Below are positions 34,994-43,232 of a stretch of 64,000 nt of DNA, in pieces (the first letter of the stretch is position 1; each line of letters starts with the position of its first letter). This DNA is from Alkalibacter mobilis (GTDB lineage: Bacteria > Bacillota > Clostridia > Eubacteriales > Alkalibacteraceae). Under the pieces are notes generated by a model. It was not told the DNA's origin. It saw only the letters and a program-made list of their open reading frames with translations, and made no database searches. Location of the stretch: NCBI RefSeq assembly GCF_015594845.1, contig NZ_JADNRK010000006.1:1-64000 (forward strand), given 5' to 3'. The translations under genes were made by a program, and so were the position numbers.

Positions 34994-35179
34994 ATGTGTC
35001 TCGGTAAGGTGTTTGACGAGAAAGATCCTAAACCGCTAATGGAGGACGTGAAGTCTCTAAGTCAGGAAAACGGTAAGTTGATATTTACCTCTATTTTCGG
35101 TGATACTCTGGAAATTGATGGAGAGTTGGGTCAGGTTGATTTCGGAGACTCAAAAATTACTATCAGAAATAAAAAATAG
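34994..35179 (+). CDS. CooT family nickel-binding protein
   Basis: A 61-aa protein opening MCLGKV, with Cys2 conserved as the nickel ligand of CooT dimers, followed by a small beta-rich domain (LIFTSIFGDTLEIDG, VDFGDSKITIRNK). CooT assists nickel loading of carbon monoxide dehydrogenase in Rhodospirillum, but most CooT-like genes, like this one, are not beside a CODH. The recipient enzyme here is unknown. Followed closely by a terminator. Confidence 0.85.
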   Translation: MCLGKVFDEKDPKPLMEDVKSLSQENGKLIFTSIFGDTLEIDGELGQVDFGDSKITIRNKK

Positions 35180-35189
35180 ATTTGAACAT

Positions 35190-35222
35190 ATCCTTAAATC
35201 AAAAGATTTGAGGATTTTTTTT
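35190..35222 (+). terminator. terminator of the CooT pair
   Basis: ATCCTTAAATC (35190-35200) and GATTTGAGGAT (35205-35215), AAAA loop, one G-T wobble, followed by TTTTTTT. Confidence 0.85.
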
Positions 35223-35280
35223 AATATGCGAAATAAAATTTAAGACGTTAAAATTATTGATCTTATTTTAATATTACTGC

Positions 35281-35462
35281 TTGAAATTATTTTCAAGGAT
35301 GATATAATTTAGTCAAAGTTTAACATTCCAATTGTTAAACAGAAAATCTAAAATCCTTATGAAAGTAGATACGAAGACCGTCTTTGTGTCTATTTTTATG
35401 ATTAATGATAAATGTTTGGAGGTATATATCAGTTAATTTAATTTTGGATGGGAGATGAGAAT
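35281..35462 (+). promoter_or_regulatory. promoter and structured leader of the 35463 gene
   Basis: TTGAAA (35281-35286), 16 nt, TATAAT (35303-35308). Ten nt further lies the perfect inverted repeat GTTTAACA (35318-35325)/TGTTAAAC (35333-35340), either an operator at +1 or a 5' hairpin. The leader of about 145 nt has further partial pairing near 35365-35390. No known riboswitch class is recognised. Confidence 0.45.
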
Positions 35463-35933
35463 TTGGATCAACAAAATAAAGGGGACAACAAACTTCAAAA
35501 TTTTTTAAACAGCAACGCTGGCTTGACCGCAAGTGAAATTAAGAAGCTCATTGACGACGATAACCTGCACAAGGATGTAGGTTTTTTGGCCGAGACCGAA
35601 ATGGGAGGGCAGCTGATCAATCTATATTTTTTTGACATTGTTGAAAAGATAAGATTTTCCAAACTTCAAAAGGAAAGTCTTAGGGATACAAGCACATATA
35701 ATCGCCATATTGCCAAAGCTCTTACTGAAATAAGAAACGCACTGGCTGTGTTATTCGAATTAAAAACAAGTGACAACGAGCTGAAGGATATTTTGGAAAA
35801 ATATTTGGAATTCAATATACATGTCAATACTGACAATTGCTGGAAAGAATTTGATTCCCTTCGCGGGTATAATGTCTTTGATTCATTTGTACGTAATAAG
35901 GATATTGAAAAATTTAGGAATTACCACAAATGA
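35463..35933 (+). CDS. uncharacterised helical protein
   Basis: A 156-aa cytosolic protein without recognisable domain: an Asn/Gln-rich start, then mostly helical. No signal peptide, membrane segment or metal motif. TTG at 35463 is chosen because GGGAGATGAG lies just before it; an ATG at 35448 gives five more residues but has no ribosome binding site. Its last 20 nt overlap the 3' end of the convergent Fe-S gene. Confidence 0.6.
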   Translation: MDQQNKGDNKLQNFLNSNAGLTASEIKKLIDDDNLHKDVGFLAETEMGGQLINLYFFDIVEKIRFSKLQKESLRDTSTYNRHIAKALTEIRNALAVLFELKTSDNELKDILEKYLEFNIHVNTDNCWKEFDSLRGYNVFDSFVRNKDIEKFRNYHK

Positions 35934-36090
35934 CGCGACAAGCTGTAATTTGTTTGGTACCTTTTTCAACTTCCGCAGCAAAAGCAAGGCACGTATCATA
36001 ACCGCAACGCCTGCAATTTGTTTTTGGCAACAGATTATAAATTTCGTATAGATCCATTTCATCGATGTTTAAATTTTCGATATTTTTCAT
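35914..36090 (-). CDS. small Fe-S cluster protein (PF04060-like)
   Basis: A 58-aa protein. YEIYNLLPKTNCRRCGYDTC is the signature of the four-cysteine 4Fe-4S domain found in RnfB and the acetyl-CoA synthase/CODH family, with the fourth cysteine after a 15-residue gap (ITACRVI). Here it stands alone. The ATG at 36090 follows AAAGGATA; an upstream ATG 13 codons earlier is less likely. A two-residue basic insertion (RR instead of the usual GK/GE) sits between the first two cysteines. Redox or cluster-transfer role unknown. Confidence 0.75.
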   Translation of the reverse strand: MKNIENLNIDEMDLYEIYNLLPKTNCRRCGYDTCLAFAAEVEKGTKQITACRVICGNS

Positions 36091-36109
36091 TTTTATCCTT
36101 TCGTCTGGG

Positions 36110-36144
36110 CCTCCGAGCATTATTGACAATAACCCGGAGGTTTT
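36110..36144 (+). terminator. hairpin, possible plus-strand terminator
   Basis: CCTCCG (36110-36115) and CGGAGG (36135-36140) with further internal pairing TTATTG/CAATAA, followed by TTTT on the plus strand. It sits between the Fe-S gene and acuC. Confidence 0.5.
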
Positions 36145-37354
36145 AAAGTTTTCTGTTTGAAAAAAAGTCGTTTCCTATGGTCCCCTTGTTGATTGCATAC
36201 ATTGAATCGATAAGGCTTTTTTTATTCTTGTCGTATATTTCGTCTCGTCGAGGTATATGTATATAATTTTTTTTATCATCACCCCAATAACCGAATTGTT
36301 CATGATTGAATGTTTGGGCAATGTAATCCAAATATGATACAGGAAGGGGAGTGGACAAATCGGGAAAGTCCAAATTTTGCATTTCTTTCCATATAAGGGC
36401 CCAAACCCTTGGCACCACATCAAAAACGTTATATCCACCGCCGCCTGTTGCGACCCATCTTCCCGAACAGTACTCGTGCGAAAGTTTGTGTATCAATTTA
36501 GGTATGAATTGGTAACTCTCAATAGTTAGTGAGAGATGGGACATATGATCTTGGAAATGCCCGTCAGCACCGTGTTGAGAGATTATAATGTCCGGTTTGA
36601 AATAATCGGCAACGATGTACAGTGCATTTTCCAAAACGTATTTAAAGGAATCATCTTCTGTAAAAGCATCAAGTGGAAGATTGAAGCAAAATCCGTAGCC
36701 GTTTCCGCTTCCTCTTTCCCGAACACTTCCTGTACCTGGGAAAAGATATCTCCCTGTTTCGTGGATAGAGAATGTGCAGACTGCTGGATCGTCGTAAAAC
36801 TGATATTGTACTCCATCGCCGTGATGAGCATCAGTGTCGATATATAATACTTTGTAGCTGGTGTGTTTTCGTATGTAGGATATTGCTACATTTATATCAT
36901 TGTATACACAAAAACCGGAAGCTTTGCCACTTGTTGCATGATGAAGTCCACCGGATAGATTTAAGGCATGACGATCGGTTCCGTTCAAGACATGTTTCGC
37001 CCCAAGAAGTGTCGATCCCGCAACGTATGAAGAAGAAATGTGCATATTGGGGAAAATTGGAGTATCGTCGGTACATAGGCCATATTGATTTGCTTCGCGG
37101 CAAGGGCTTTGATTTCCATCTGGACCCTGTTTTTTTACAAAATCAACATAGTCTTTCCTATGAGCCAATAAAAGATCATCCTCTGTGGCCATGACAGGTG
37201 GAACGATTTCTTTGGTCGTCAAACAATTGTCTGATTTTAAGAGCTCATATGTAAGTTTGATCCTGAGAGGATCGAACGGGTGATCGTTGGAAAACTTATA
37301 GTTTTTAAATTCCGATGAGTATATAAATATATTATTGCTTAAAATGTTGGCCAT
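36143..37354 (-). CDS. acuC: acetoin utilization protein AcuC, histone-deacetylase-like
   Basis: A 403-aa class I HDAC-fold zinc deacetylase: GGLHHATSGKASGFCVYNDI and YIDTDAHHGDGVQ carry the catalytic His pair and metal ligands. In Bacillus AcuC removes the acetyl group that AcuA puts on acetyl-CoA synthetase, reactivating it. It overlaps acuB by 16 nt and is last of acuA-acuB-acuC, divergent from acsA exactly as in Bacillus. Confidence 0.93.
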   Translation of the reverse strand: MANILSNNIFIYSSEFKNYKFSNDHPFDPLRIKLTYELLKSDNCLTTKEIVPPVMATEDDLLLAHRKDYVDFVKKQGPDGNQSPCREANQYGLCTDDTPIFPNMHISSSYVAGSTLLGAKHVLNGTDRHALNLSGGLHHATSGKASGFCVYNDINVAISYIRKHTSYKVLYIDTDAHHGDGVQYQFYDDPAVCTFSIHETGRYLFPGTGSVRERGSGNGYGFCFNLPLDAFTEDDSFKYVLENALYIVADYFKPDIIISQHGADGHFQDHMSHLSLTIESYQFIPKLIHKLSHEYCSGRWVATGGGGYNVFDVVPRVWALIWKEMQNLDFPDLSTPLPVSYLDYIAQTFNHEQFGYWGDDKKNYIHIPRRDEIYDKNKKSLIDSMYAINKGTIGNDFFSNRKL

Positions 37355-37968
37355 GCCACTTCATATCCTTTTTCTTTAAGAGTTTTTACAAGTTCAGCAG
37401 GATTCATTATTTTGAGTCTGAAAACAAGTAATCTTTGGTATTCGTCATTTCCGGGATAAACGAATATGCTGATTATGTTAATGCCTTTCTTTGCTATCTC
37501 TGCCGTCAAATCGCTAAGCATGCCAGCTGAATTGTCAACCAATACTTCCAACCTGGATCCTGGTTGCTGAGCTCCAGTGAGTTCAACGAAGGTTTTGAGC
37601 AGATCGCTTTCCGTAATGATTCCTAGCAACTTGTCATTTCTTGTAATTGGAAGACAACTGATTTTGTATTCATAAAACGAAGATGCCACGTCTTCAATAA
37701 AATCCAATGGACTTCCGGTTATGACGTTTTCTGTCATTATTTCTGATACAGGTCGCTCAAGGTAACTTCTGTCTTCCGTATTCACAAGGATGGAAGGACT
37801 GGCATCACGCAAATCCCTATCGGATATGATACCCAGGATCCTGTTGTTGTCATCGATTACAGGTATGTGTCTTATACGGTTCTTTTGCATCAAAATTATA
37901 GCTTCGGAAATCTTAGAATCTTCCCTTAAAGTAATGATGTCTTTTATCATGATATTTTCTACAAACAT
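37339..37968 (-). CDS. acuB: AcuB, CBS-pair and ACT domain protein
   Basis: A 209-aa protein with two CBS domains (about 7-60 and 75-130; MQKNRIRHIPVIDDNNRILGIISDRDL and YKISCLPITRNDKLLGIITESDL) and a C-terminal ACT-like domain. CBS pairs usually bind adenylates, so it may report energy charge to the AcuA/AcuC switch; the actual role is not established. Good GGAGG ribosome binding site. Confidence 0.9.
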   Translation of the reverse strand: MFVENIMIKDIITLREDSKISEAIILMQKNRIRHIPVIDDNNRILGIISDRDLRDASPSILVNTEDRSYLERPVSEIMTENVITGSPLDFIEDVASSFYEYKISCLPITRNDKLLGIITESDLLKTFVELTGAQQPGSRLEVLVDNSAGMLSDLTAEIAKKGINIISIFVYPGNDEYQRLLVFRLKIMNPAELVKTLKEKGYEVAWPTF

Positions 37969-37987
37969 TTAAAGCCTCCTGACTGAT

Positions 37988-38620
37988 TCAATACATAAAA
38001 CGATTTTTGAATCTTAGTCTGTCAAATTTCTCAATTGATGAAAAAGGTACGTTCTTGCCAATTCTTGCCATAAGGCAATTTGCGGGATGAGAAGTTATTT
38101 CCGGATCATCGGTGGCGTAATACTCCAATCCGCCTGCGGACATTACCTTCTCCATGACGTCACGATACTGCCACACATCCAGACCAGAATTTTTCAGATC
38201 CCAGTGCCAATAGTATTCAGTGGTAATGATTATGTAATTTTCCATGTAAGGATCCATCATAGCAACTTCCAGGATAGATTTGCTTATGGACAGATTTCTG
38301 TATTCCAACGATACTTCTATGGCGCCAAGTTCCAGCAAATCGTCCATCTCTCCCTCGGCCCAGCGTTCCATTGGGTCGGGATAGAGGATCGTTGCATATC
38401 CGATAATCGTATCGTCCTTTCTGGCTATGATGATCCTGCCTTCTTCAAGTTCGGATATTTCAATAATTGCCTGGTGCTGTTCTTCAGGTTCTCTAAATGC
38501 ATTTAAGCCGGGATGAAATTTGAGTCTTTTGAGTACACTGGACGTCACAGGGCCTTCGATAACGATTTTTTCCGATTTTGAAGGAATCGGCTTGTAGTAG
38601 AAAGATTTGATATGATTCAT
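37988..38620 (-). CDS. acuA: AcuA, GNAT acetyltransferase acting on acetyl-CoA synthetase
   Basis: A 210-aa AcuA-type GNAT; the acetyl-CoA site lies around EVSLEYRNLSISKSILEVA. In Bacillus it acetylates the conserved C-terminal lysine of AcsA and so switches it off. The ATG at 38620 has GGGGGAAAA directly upstream, better than an ATG 12 codons earlier. First gene of acuABC, divergent from acsA. Confidence 0.92.
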   Translation of the reverse strand: MNHIKSFYYKPIPSKSEKIVIEGPVTSSVLKRLKFHPGLNAFREPEEQHQAIIEISELEEGRIIIARKDDTIIGYATILYPDPMERWAEGEMDDLLELGAIEVSLEYRNLSISKSILEVAMMDPYMENYIIITTEYYWHWDLKNSGLDVWQYRDVMEKVMSAGGLEYYATDDPEITSHPANCLMARIGKNVPFSSIEKFDRLRFKNRFMY

Positions 38621-38733
38621 ATTTTCCCCCGTTGAGCATATTCTTTTTCTATACATTATATTATAATATACATTTGCAAAACAACATTGAAAGTTAATTA
38701 ATAAACGATTTATAAATATGAATTATTATTGTT

Positions 38734-38748
38734 ATGAAAACGTTTGTA
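38734..38748. promoter_or_regulatory. cre-like site between acuA and acsA
   Basis: ATGAAAACGTTTGTA fits the catabolite responsive element consensus WTGNAANCGNWNNCW at all but one conserved position. In Bacillus the same acsA-acuA gap is under CcpA control, and this genome encodes HprK (50539-51462), so CcpA-HPr regulation is plausible. Confidence 0.6.
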
Positions 38749-38790
38749 TGATATCATAATCCTTAAAATTATAGCTGGGGGGTTATAAAT

Positions 38791-40515
38791 ATGAAAACAG
38801 AACCTATCAAGGTTATCGCAGGGGATCACAACCTGAAGGATTACGATCAGACTAGACAAGATTTTGATTGGAAAAGTGTTGAAAAAAATTTCGCATGGTC
38901 GGCAATGGAACCGAGAAGAGTCAACATGGCTTACGAAGCCGTTGACAGGCATGTTCATGACGGAAAGGGTGACAAGACAGCCCTTATCTACAAAGATGAC
39001 AAAAGAGAAGAGATGTACTCGTACAGTGATTTGATGAAGAACTCAAATAAGGCTGCGAATTTGATGAAGGAAAAGATAAAGCTCGAAAAAGGGGATCGAG
39101 TATTCGTCTTTATGCCAAGAAGCCCTGAATTGTACTTCGCCATTCTTGGGTTGATCAAGGGTGGAGCTATTGTAGGTCCATTATTTGAGGCCTTCATGGA
39201 AGGGGCCGTTAAGGACAGATTGGAAGACTCTGGTGCAAAAGCAATAGTAACAACGCCGGAACTGATGGGCAGGATACCCTTTGAAGAGCTTCCCGAGTTG
39301 AAATATCTGATTCTTGTGGGAGATGATATTGAAGAATCCGATTCTGTAATCGATTATAATAAAAATATAGATAACATGTCGGATGAATTTGAAATCGAAT
39401 GGGTAGGCCTTGAAGGCGGGCTTATATTGCACTACACTTCCGGTTCTACTGGAAAACCCAAAGGCGTATTGCACGCCCATAGGGCGATGATACAGCACTA
39501 CCAGACAGCAAAGTGGGTACTGGATTTTAAAGATGATGATATTTACTGGTGTACTGCCGATCCCGGCTGGGTTACCGGTACATCTTACGGAATTTTTGGC
39601 CCGTGGCTTGCAGGTGTCACAAATGTGATACTTGGCGGAAGATTCAATCCTGAACAATGGTATGAGACTTTGGCGAAATTCAAGGTAACAGTTTGGTACA
39701 GTGCACCTACAGCATTTAGAATGCTAATGGGGGCGGGAGACAAACTTGTAGAAAATTATGAACTTGGATCATTGAGACATATTTTAAGTGTAGGGGAACC
39801 TTTAAATCCAGAGGTTGTCAAGTGGGGCATGAAAGTATTTGGAAAGCGGATCCATGATACATGGTGGATGACTGAGACAGGTGCCCAGATGATATGCAAT
39901 TATCCTTCAATGGATATTAAACCTGGCTCCATGGGTAAACCAATTCCAGGTGTAGAGGCGGCTATAGTAGACGACAGAGGAGAGATCCTCCCACCTAATA
40001 GAATGGGAAATTTAGCTATCCGAAAGGGTTGGCCTTCCATGATGAAGGAAATTTGGGGAAATCCTGAAAAATACAGGTCGTATTTCATGAACGATACCTG
40101 GTACGTATCAGGAGATTCTGCATACATGGACGAAGATGGTTATTTCTGGTTCCAAGGTAGAATAGATGATGTTATTATGACTGCCGGTGAAAGAGTCGGA
40201 CCATTTGAAGTAGAAAGTAAACTTATAGAACACCCTGCAGTTGCTGAAGCGGGAGTAATAGGCAAACCGGATCCAGTCAGGGGTGAAATCATCAAAGCAT
40301 TTATAGCTTTGAGAAAAGGTTATGAACCAAGTGACGAGCTTAAGGAAGAAATTAGACTCTTTGTCAAGAATGGACTTGCAGCCCATGCTGCACCAAGAGA
40401 GATCGAATTTAAGGATAAACTTCCAAAAACTCGAAGTGGAAAAATCATGAGAAGAGTCCTGAAGGCATGGGAATTGAATCTTCCAACAGGAGATTTGTCA
40501 ACTTTGGAAAATTGA
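38791..40515 (+). CDS. acsA: acetate-CoA ligase (acetyl-CoA synthetase)
   Basis: A 574-aa AMP-forming acetyl-CoA synthetase: the P-loop-like YTSGSTGKPKGVLH, WCTADPGWVTGTSYG, DTWWMTETG, and the C-terminal acetylation/catalytic lysine (near residue 551) in KTRSGKIMRR. It converts acetate, ATP and CoA to acetyl-CoA. Length matches Bacillus AcsA. The divergent acuABC genes encode its predicted acetylase and deacetylase. A perfect palindromic terminator follows. Confidence 0.94.
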   Translation: MKTEPIKVIAGDHNLKDYDQTRQDFDWKSVEKNFAWSAMEPRRVNMAYEAVDRHVHDGKGDKTALIYKDDKREEMYSYSDLMKNSNKAANLMKEKIKLEKGDRVFVFMPRSPELYFAILGLIKGGAIVGPLFEAFMEGAVKDRLEDSGAKAIVTTPELMGRIPFEELPELKYLILVGDDIEESDSVIDYNKNIDNMSDEFEIEWVGLEGGLILHYTSGSTGKPKGVLHAHRAMIQHYQTAKWVLDFKDDDIYWCTADPGWVTGTSYGIFGPWLAGVTNVILGGRFNPEQWYETLAKFKVTVWYSAPTAFRMLMGAGDKLVENYELGSLRHILSVGEPLNPEVVKWGMKVFGKRIHDTWWMTETGAQMICNYPSMDIKPGSMGKPIPGVEAAIVDDRGEILPPNRMGNLAIRKGWPSMMKEIWGNPEKYRSYFMNDTWYVSGDSAYMDEDGYFWFQGRIDDVIMTAGERVGPFEVESKLIEHPAVAEAGVIGKPDPVRGEIIKAFIALRKGYEPSDELKEEIRLFVKNGLAAHAAPREIEFKDKLPKTRSGKIMRRVLKAWELNLPTGDLSTLEN

Positions 40516-40529
40516 TTTGTTAAGAAATA

Positions 40530-40573
40530 AAATACAGCAGGGGATGCGAATATTCGCATCCCCTGCTGTATTT
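40530..40573. terminator. 44-nt perfect palindrome, terminator of acsA
   Basis: Arms AAATACAGCAGGGGATGCGA and its exact complement meet with no spacer, giving 22 bp of perfect symmetry and ending in TTT. Position 15 nt after the stop indicates transcription termination. Confidence 0.85.
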
Positions 40574-40648
40574 GTGATTACATTAATTTATGATGGATAT
40601 AATAAATAGAAAGGAACTTATATAAAAAATTATACAAGGAGGCACCAA

Positions 40649-42346
40649 ATGAACAATTCATTGACTTTGGTTTTTTCCGGAGAAGCCGGACAGGGAATTC
40701 AAACCATAGAAGAATTCTTGGTAGATGTCATCGCCAACAGTTATCATGTTTTTTCCTGCAGTGATGTCATGAGCAGGGTCAGAGGTGGCAACAATACCAC
40801 GGAAATCAGGATAGCAGACAGTGAAATCAGTGCTTACAAAAGTAAAATCGATATTTTATTTTTATTGAATGACCACAGCCTGAATAGGTTGAAAGAAAGA
40901 ATTGGAAGTAAAACAGTCATAATTGGAAAGAGAGAGTATGTGGATGAGAATTTTTTGGAAGAATTCAAAGGTGATTTCAGAGATTATGATTTCGAAAAGA
41001 TAGCTAAAGATGTTGGAGGAGCATTGTTTTTAAATACTGTTGTATTTGGATTTACCGCCGGCAAGTTGAATCTGGACAACAAGAAATGCAAAAAAATGAT
41101 CGAAGAAAAATTTTCTTCAAAAGGCAAGAAAATCATAGATGATAATCACAAGGCATTTGAAAATGGCTTTGAACTTGGTAAAACTTTCGAGCTGGATTTG
41201 CATATGGATAAAACCGAAAGTTTAAAAGAATTTTATAAGGTATTAAATGGAACACAAGCTATAGGCCTTGGAGTCTTGGCAGGAGGGTGCAATTTCATAA
41301 GTTCTTATCCAATGTCACCATCAACGGCCTTATTGTCTTTTTTAGCAGAGAATTCCATTGAGTTCGGAGTTTTTGTTGAACAGGCGGAAGACGAGATAGC
41401 GGCATTGAATATGGTGTTGGGTGCATGGTATGCAGGAGCCAGGGCGATAGCAACCACTTCAGGAGGAGGATTTTCATTGATGGAAGAGGCAATGAGCCTG
41501 TCCGGGATCACAGAAACGCCTTGTGTTGTGCATCTGGCTCAAAGGCCAGGTCCGGCAACCGGGCTGCCTACAAGAACTGAACAAGGAGACCTCATGCAAG
41601 CTGTATTTGCCGGACACGGTGATTATCCAAAAATAATTTTGGCACCGGGCACGTACAGGGATGGAGTAGAACTTGGACAGAGAGCTTTTTATCTTGCTGA
41701 TAAATACCAGGTCCCCGTTATAATAATGACTGATCAGTTTTATCTGGAATCCTTTGGGTTGATGGGCAAATTCACCTTGGATCATGATTACGATGAGGAA
41801 TTTATAGTTGAGACATCAAAAAATTACAAGAGGTACGATTTAAACACAGGGCCTGTTTCACCAAGAGGCATACCCGGCAATGGTGACGGATTTGTAAAAG
41901 TGGACAGTGACGAGCATTTTGAAGATGGAACGATCACAGAGGACTTCGAGACCAGAGTTAAAATGCATGAAAAACGGCTTTCCAAAAAAGATTTAATTGT
42001 CGAAGATTACGTTCGCGAAGAGCTCCTTGGAGAAACAGATTATGAGATTTTGATTGTAGGCTGGGGATCTACAAGAGGTGCTATCAAGGAATGTCTTGAG
42101 AATGGAAACTTTGGAAACGTTGGATTCTTGACATTGAAACAATTATATCCATTAAGACAAGACTTGAAAGAATACTTCAACAAGGCAAAAAAAATCATAG
42201 CGATTGAGAATAATTCTTCCGGTCAACTGGCAAATTTGCTGAAACTTGAGTTGGACGTAAAAATCAATCATAAAATCTTAAAATATAGCGGTGAACCATT
42301 CTCCGTTGAAGAAATTGAAAGTCGTTTGAAGGAGGTTTTGAAATGA
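40649..42346 (+). CDS. korA: 2-oxoacid:acceptor oxidoreductase, fused gamma-alpha subunit
   Basis: A 565-aa protein: an N-terminal gamma domain (1-180; [17 protein letters not shown]) fused to the alpha pyrimidine domain (from about 195; [18 protein letters not shown]...[20 protein letters not shown]) and domain II. With the beta subunit it oxidises a 2-oxoacid to its acyl-CoA, reducing ferredoxin. The 2-oxoglutarate versus branched-chain oxoacid preference cannot be assigned. It overlaps the beta gene by four bases (ATGA). No separate ferredoxin-like delta subunit is present. Confidence 0.88.
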   Translation: MNNSLTLVFSGEAGQGIQTIEEFLVDVIANSYHVFSCSDVMSRVRGGNNTTEIRIADSEISAYKSKIDILFLLNDHSLNRLKERIGSKTVIIGKREYVDENFLEEFKGDFRDYDFEKIAKDVGGALFLNTVVFGFTAGKLNLDNKKCKKMIEEKFSSKGKKIIDDNHKAFENGFELGKTFELDLHMDKTESLKEFYKVLNGTQAIGLGVLAGGCNFISSYPMSPSTALLSFLAENSIEFGVFVEQAEDEIAALNMVLGAWYAGARAIATTSGGGFSLMEEAMSLSGITETPCVVHLAQRPGPATGLPTRTEQGDLMQAVFAGHGDYPKIILAPGTYRDGVELGQRAFYLADKYQVPVIIMTDQFYLESFGLMGKFTLDHDYDEEFIVETSKNYKRYDLNTGPVSPRGIPGNGDGFVKVDSDEHFEDGTITEDFETRVKMHEKRLSKKDLIVEDYVREELLGETDYEILIVGWGSTRGAIKECLENGNFGNVGFLTLKQLYPLRQDLKEYFNKAKKIIAIENNSSGQLANLLKLELDVKINHKILKYSGEPFSVEEIESRLKEVLK

Positions 42347-43194
42347 AAGACTTTGAAATGAACGATGGGATCGACATAGCCTGGTGTCCCGGGTGTGGTA
42401 ATTTCAACATAAGAGAATCTTTGATAAAAGCCATGCAAGAATTGGAACTCGATCCAAAAAAAGTGGTCTTTTCGTCGGGAATAGGCCAAGCGGCAAAGAT
42501 GCCGCAATACATAGACACAAATTATTTTAACGGGCTCCACGGACGTGGCTTGCCTGTTGCGGTTGCAATCAAAGCAGCAAATCCGGATTTGACTGTGATA
42601 GCCGAGGGCGGAGATGGAGATATGTACGGTGAGGGAGGTAATCACTTTACTCACAACATAAGAAGAAACCCTAACATAACTCATATCGTACATAATAACA
42701 TGGTTTATGGATTGACTAAGGGGCAGGCATCGCCTACCAGCAGGAAATCATTCAAAACGGGGGTGCAAGTTCAGGGCGTGGTAAATGAACCGTTTAATCC
42801 CTTGGCTTCGGCACTGGTTCTTGGCGCCACTTTTGTAGCAAGAGTATTTTCAGGGGACAAAGAAGTGGTGACTGAAGTTATTAAACAGGCGATTCAACAC
42901 AAAGGGTACGCCCTAGTTGACATTTTTCATCCATGCGTCAGTTTCAACAAGATAAACAATTATTCTTGGTATAAGGAAAACACTTATTACCTTGATGACA
43001 AACACAACTCGGATAATTTTGAGGAAGCAATGAAGGCAGCATTGAGATCTGATAAATTCCCTTTGGGAATAATTTACAAAATCGAAGGGAAGGAAACTTT
43101 TGAAGACAGTGCCCCTGTATATTATGATGATAAGACACCCATTGTAAAGAGAAAAAGGGACTTGGACAAAATAAACAGCATTATAAATAAATAG
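42343..43194 (+). CDS. korB: 2-oxoacid:acceptor oxidoreductase, beta subunit
   Basis: A 283-aa TPP-binding subunit: CPGCGNFN near the N-terminus gives two of the 4Fe-4S cysteines, [39 protein letters not shown] binds TPP-Mg, and FHPCVSFN supplies another cluster cysteine. It is the catalytic partner of the preceding gene; coupling by overlap supports one complex. A terminator follows immediately. Confidence 0.9.
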   Translation: MKDFEMNDGIDIAWCPGCGNFNIRESLIKAMQELELDPKKVVFSSGIGQAAKMPQYIDTNYFNGLHGRGLPVAVAIKAANPDLTVIAEGGDGDMYGEGGNHFTHNIRRNPNITHIVHNNMVYGLTKGQASPTSRKSFKTGVQVQGVVNEPFNPLASALVLGATFVARVFSGDKEVVTEVIKQAIQHKGYALVDIFHPCVSFNKINNYSWYKENTYYLDDKHNSDNFEEAMKAALRSDKFPLGIIYKIEGKETFEDSAPVYYDDKTPIVKRKRDLDKINSIINK

Positions 43195-43201
43195 TAGATA
43201 T

Positions 43202-43231
43202 AAAAAAGATCCGGATTTCCGGATCTTTTTT
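43202..43231. terminator. bidirectional terminator
   Basis: AAAAAAGATCCGG (43202-43214) and CCGGATCTTTTTT (43219-43231), ATTT loop, between the convergent korB and ABC-F genes. Confidence 0.88.
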
Positions 43232-43232
43232 G

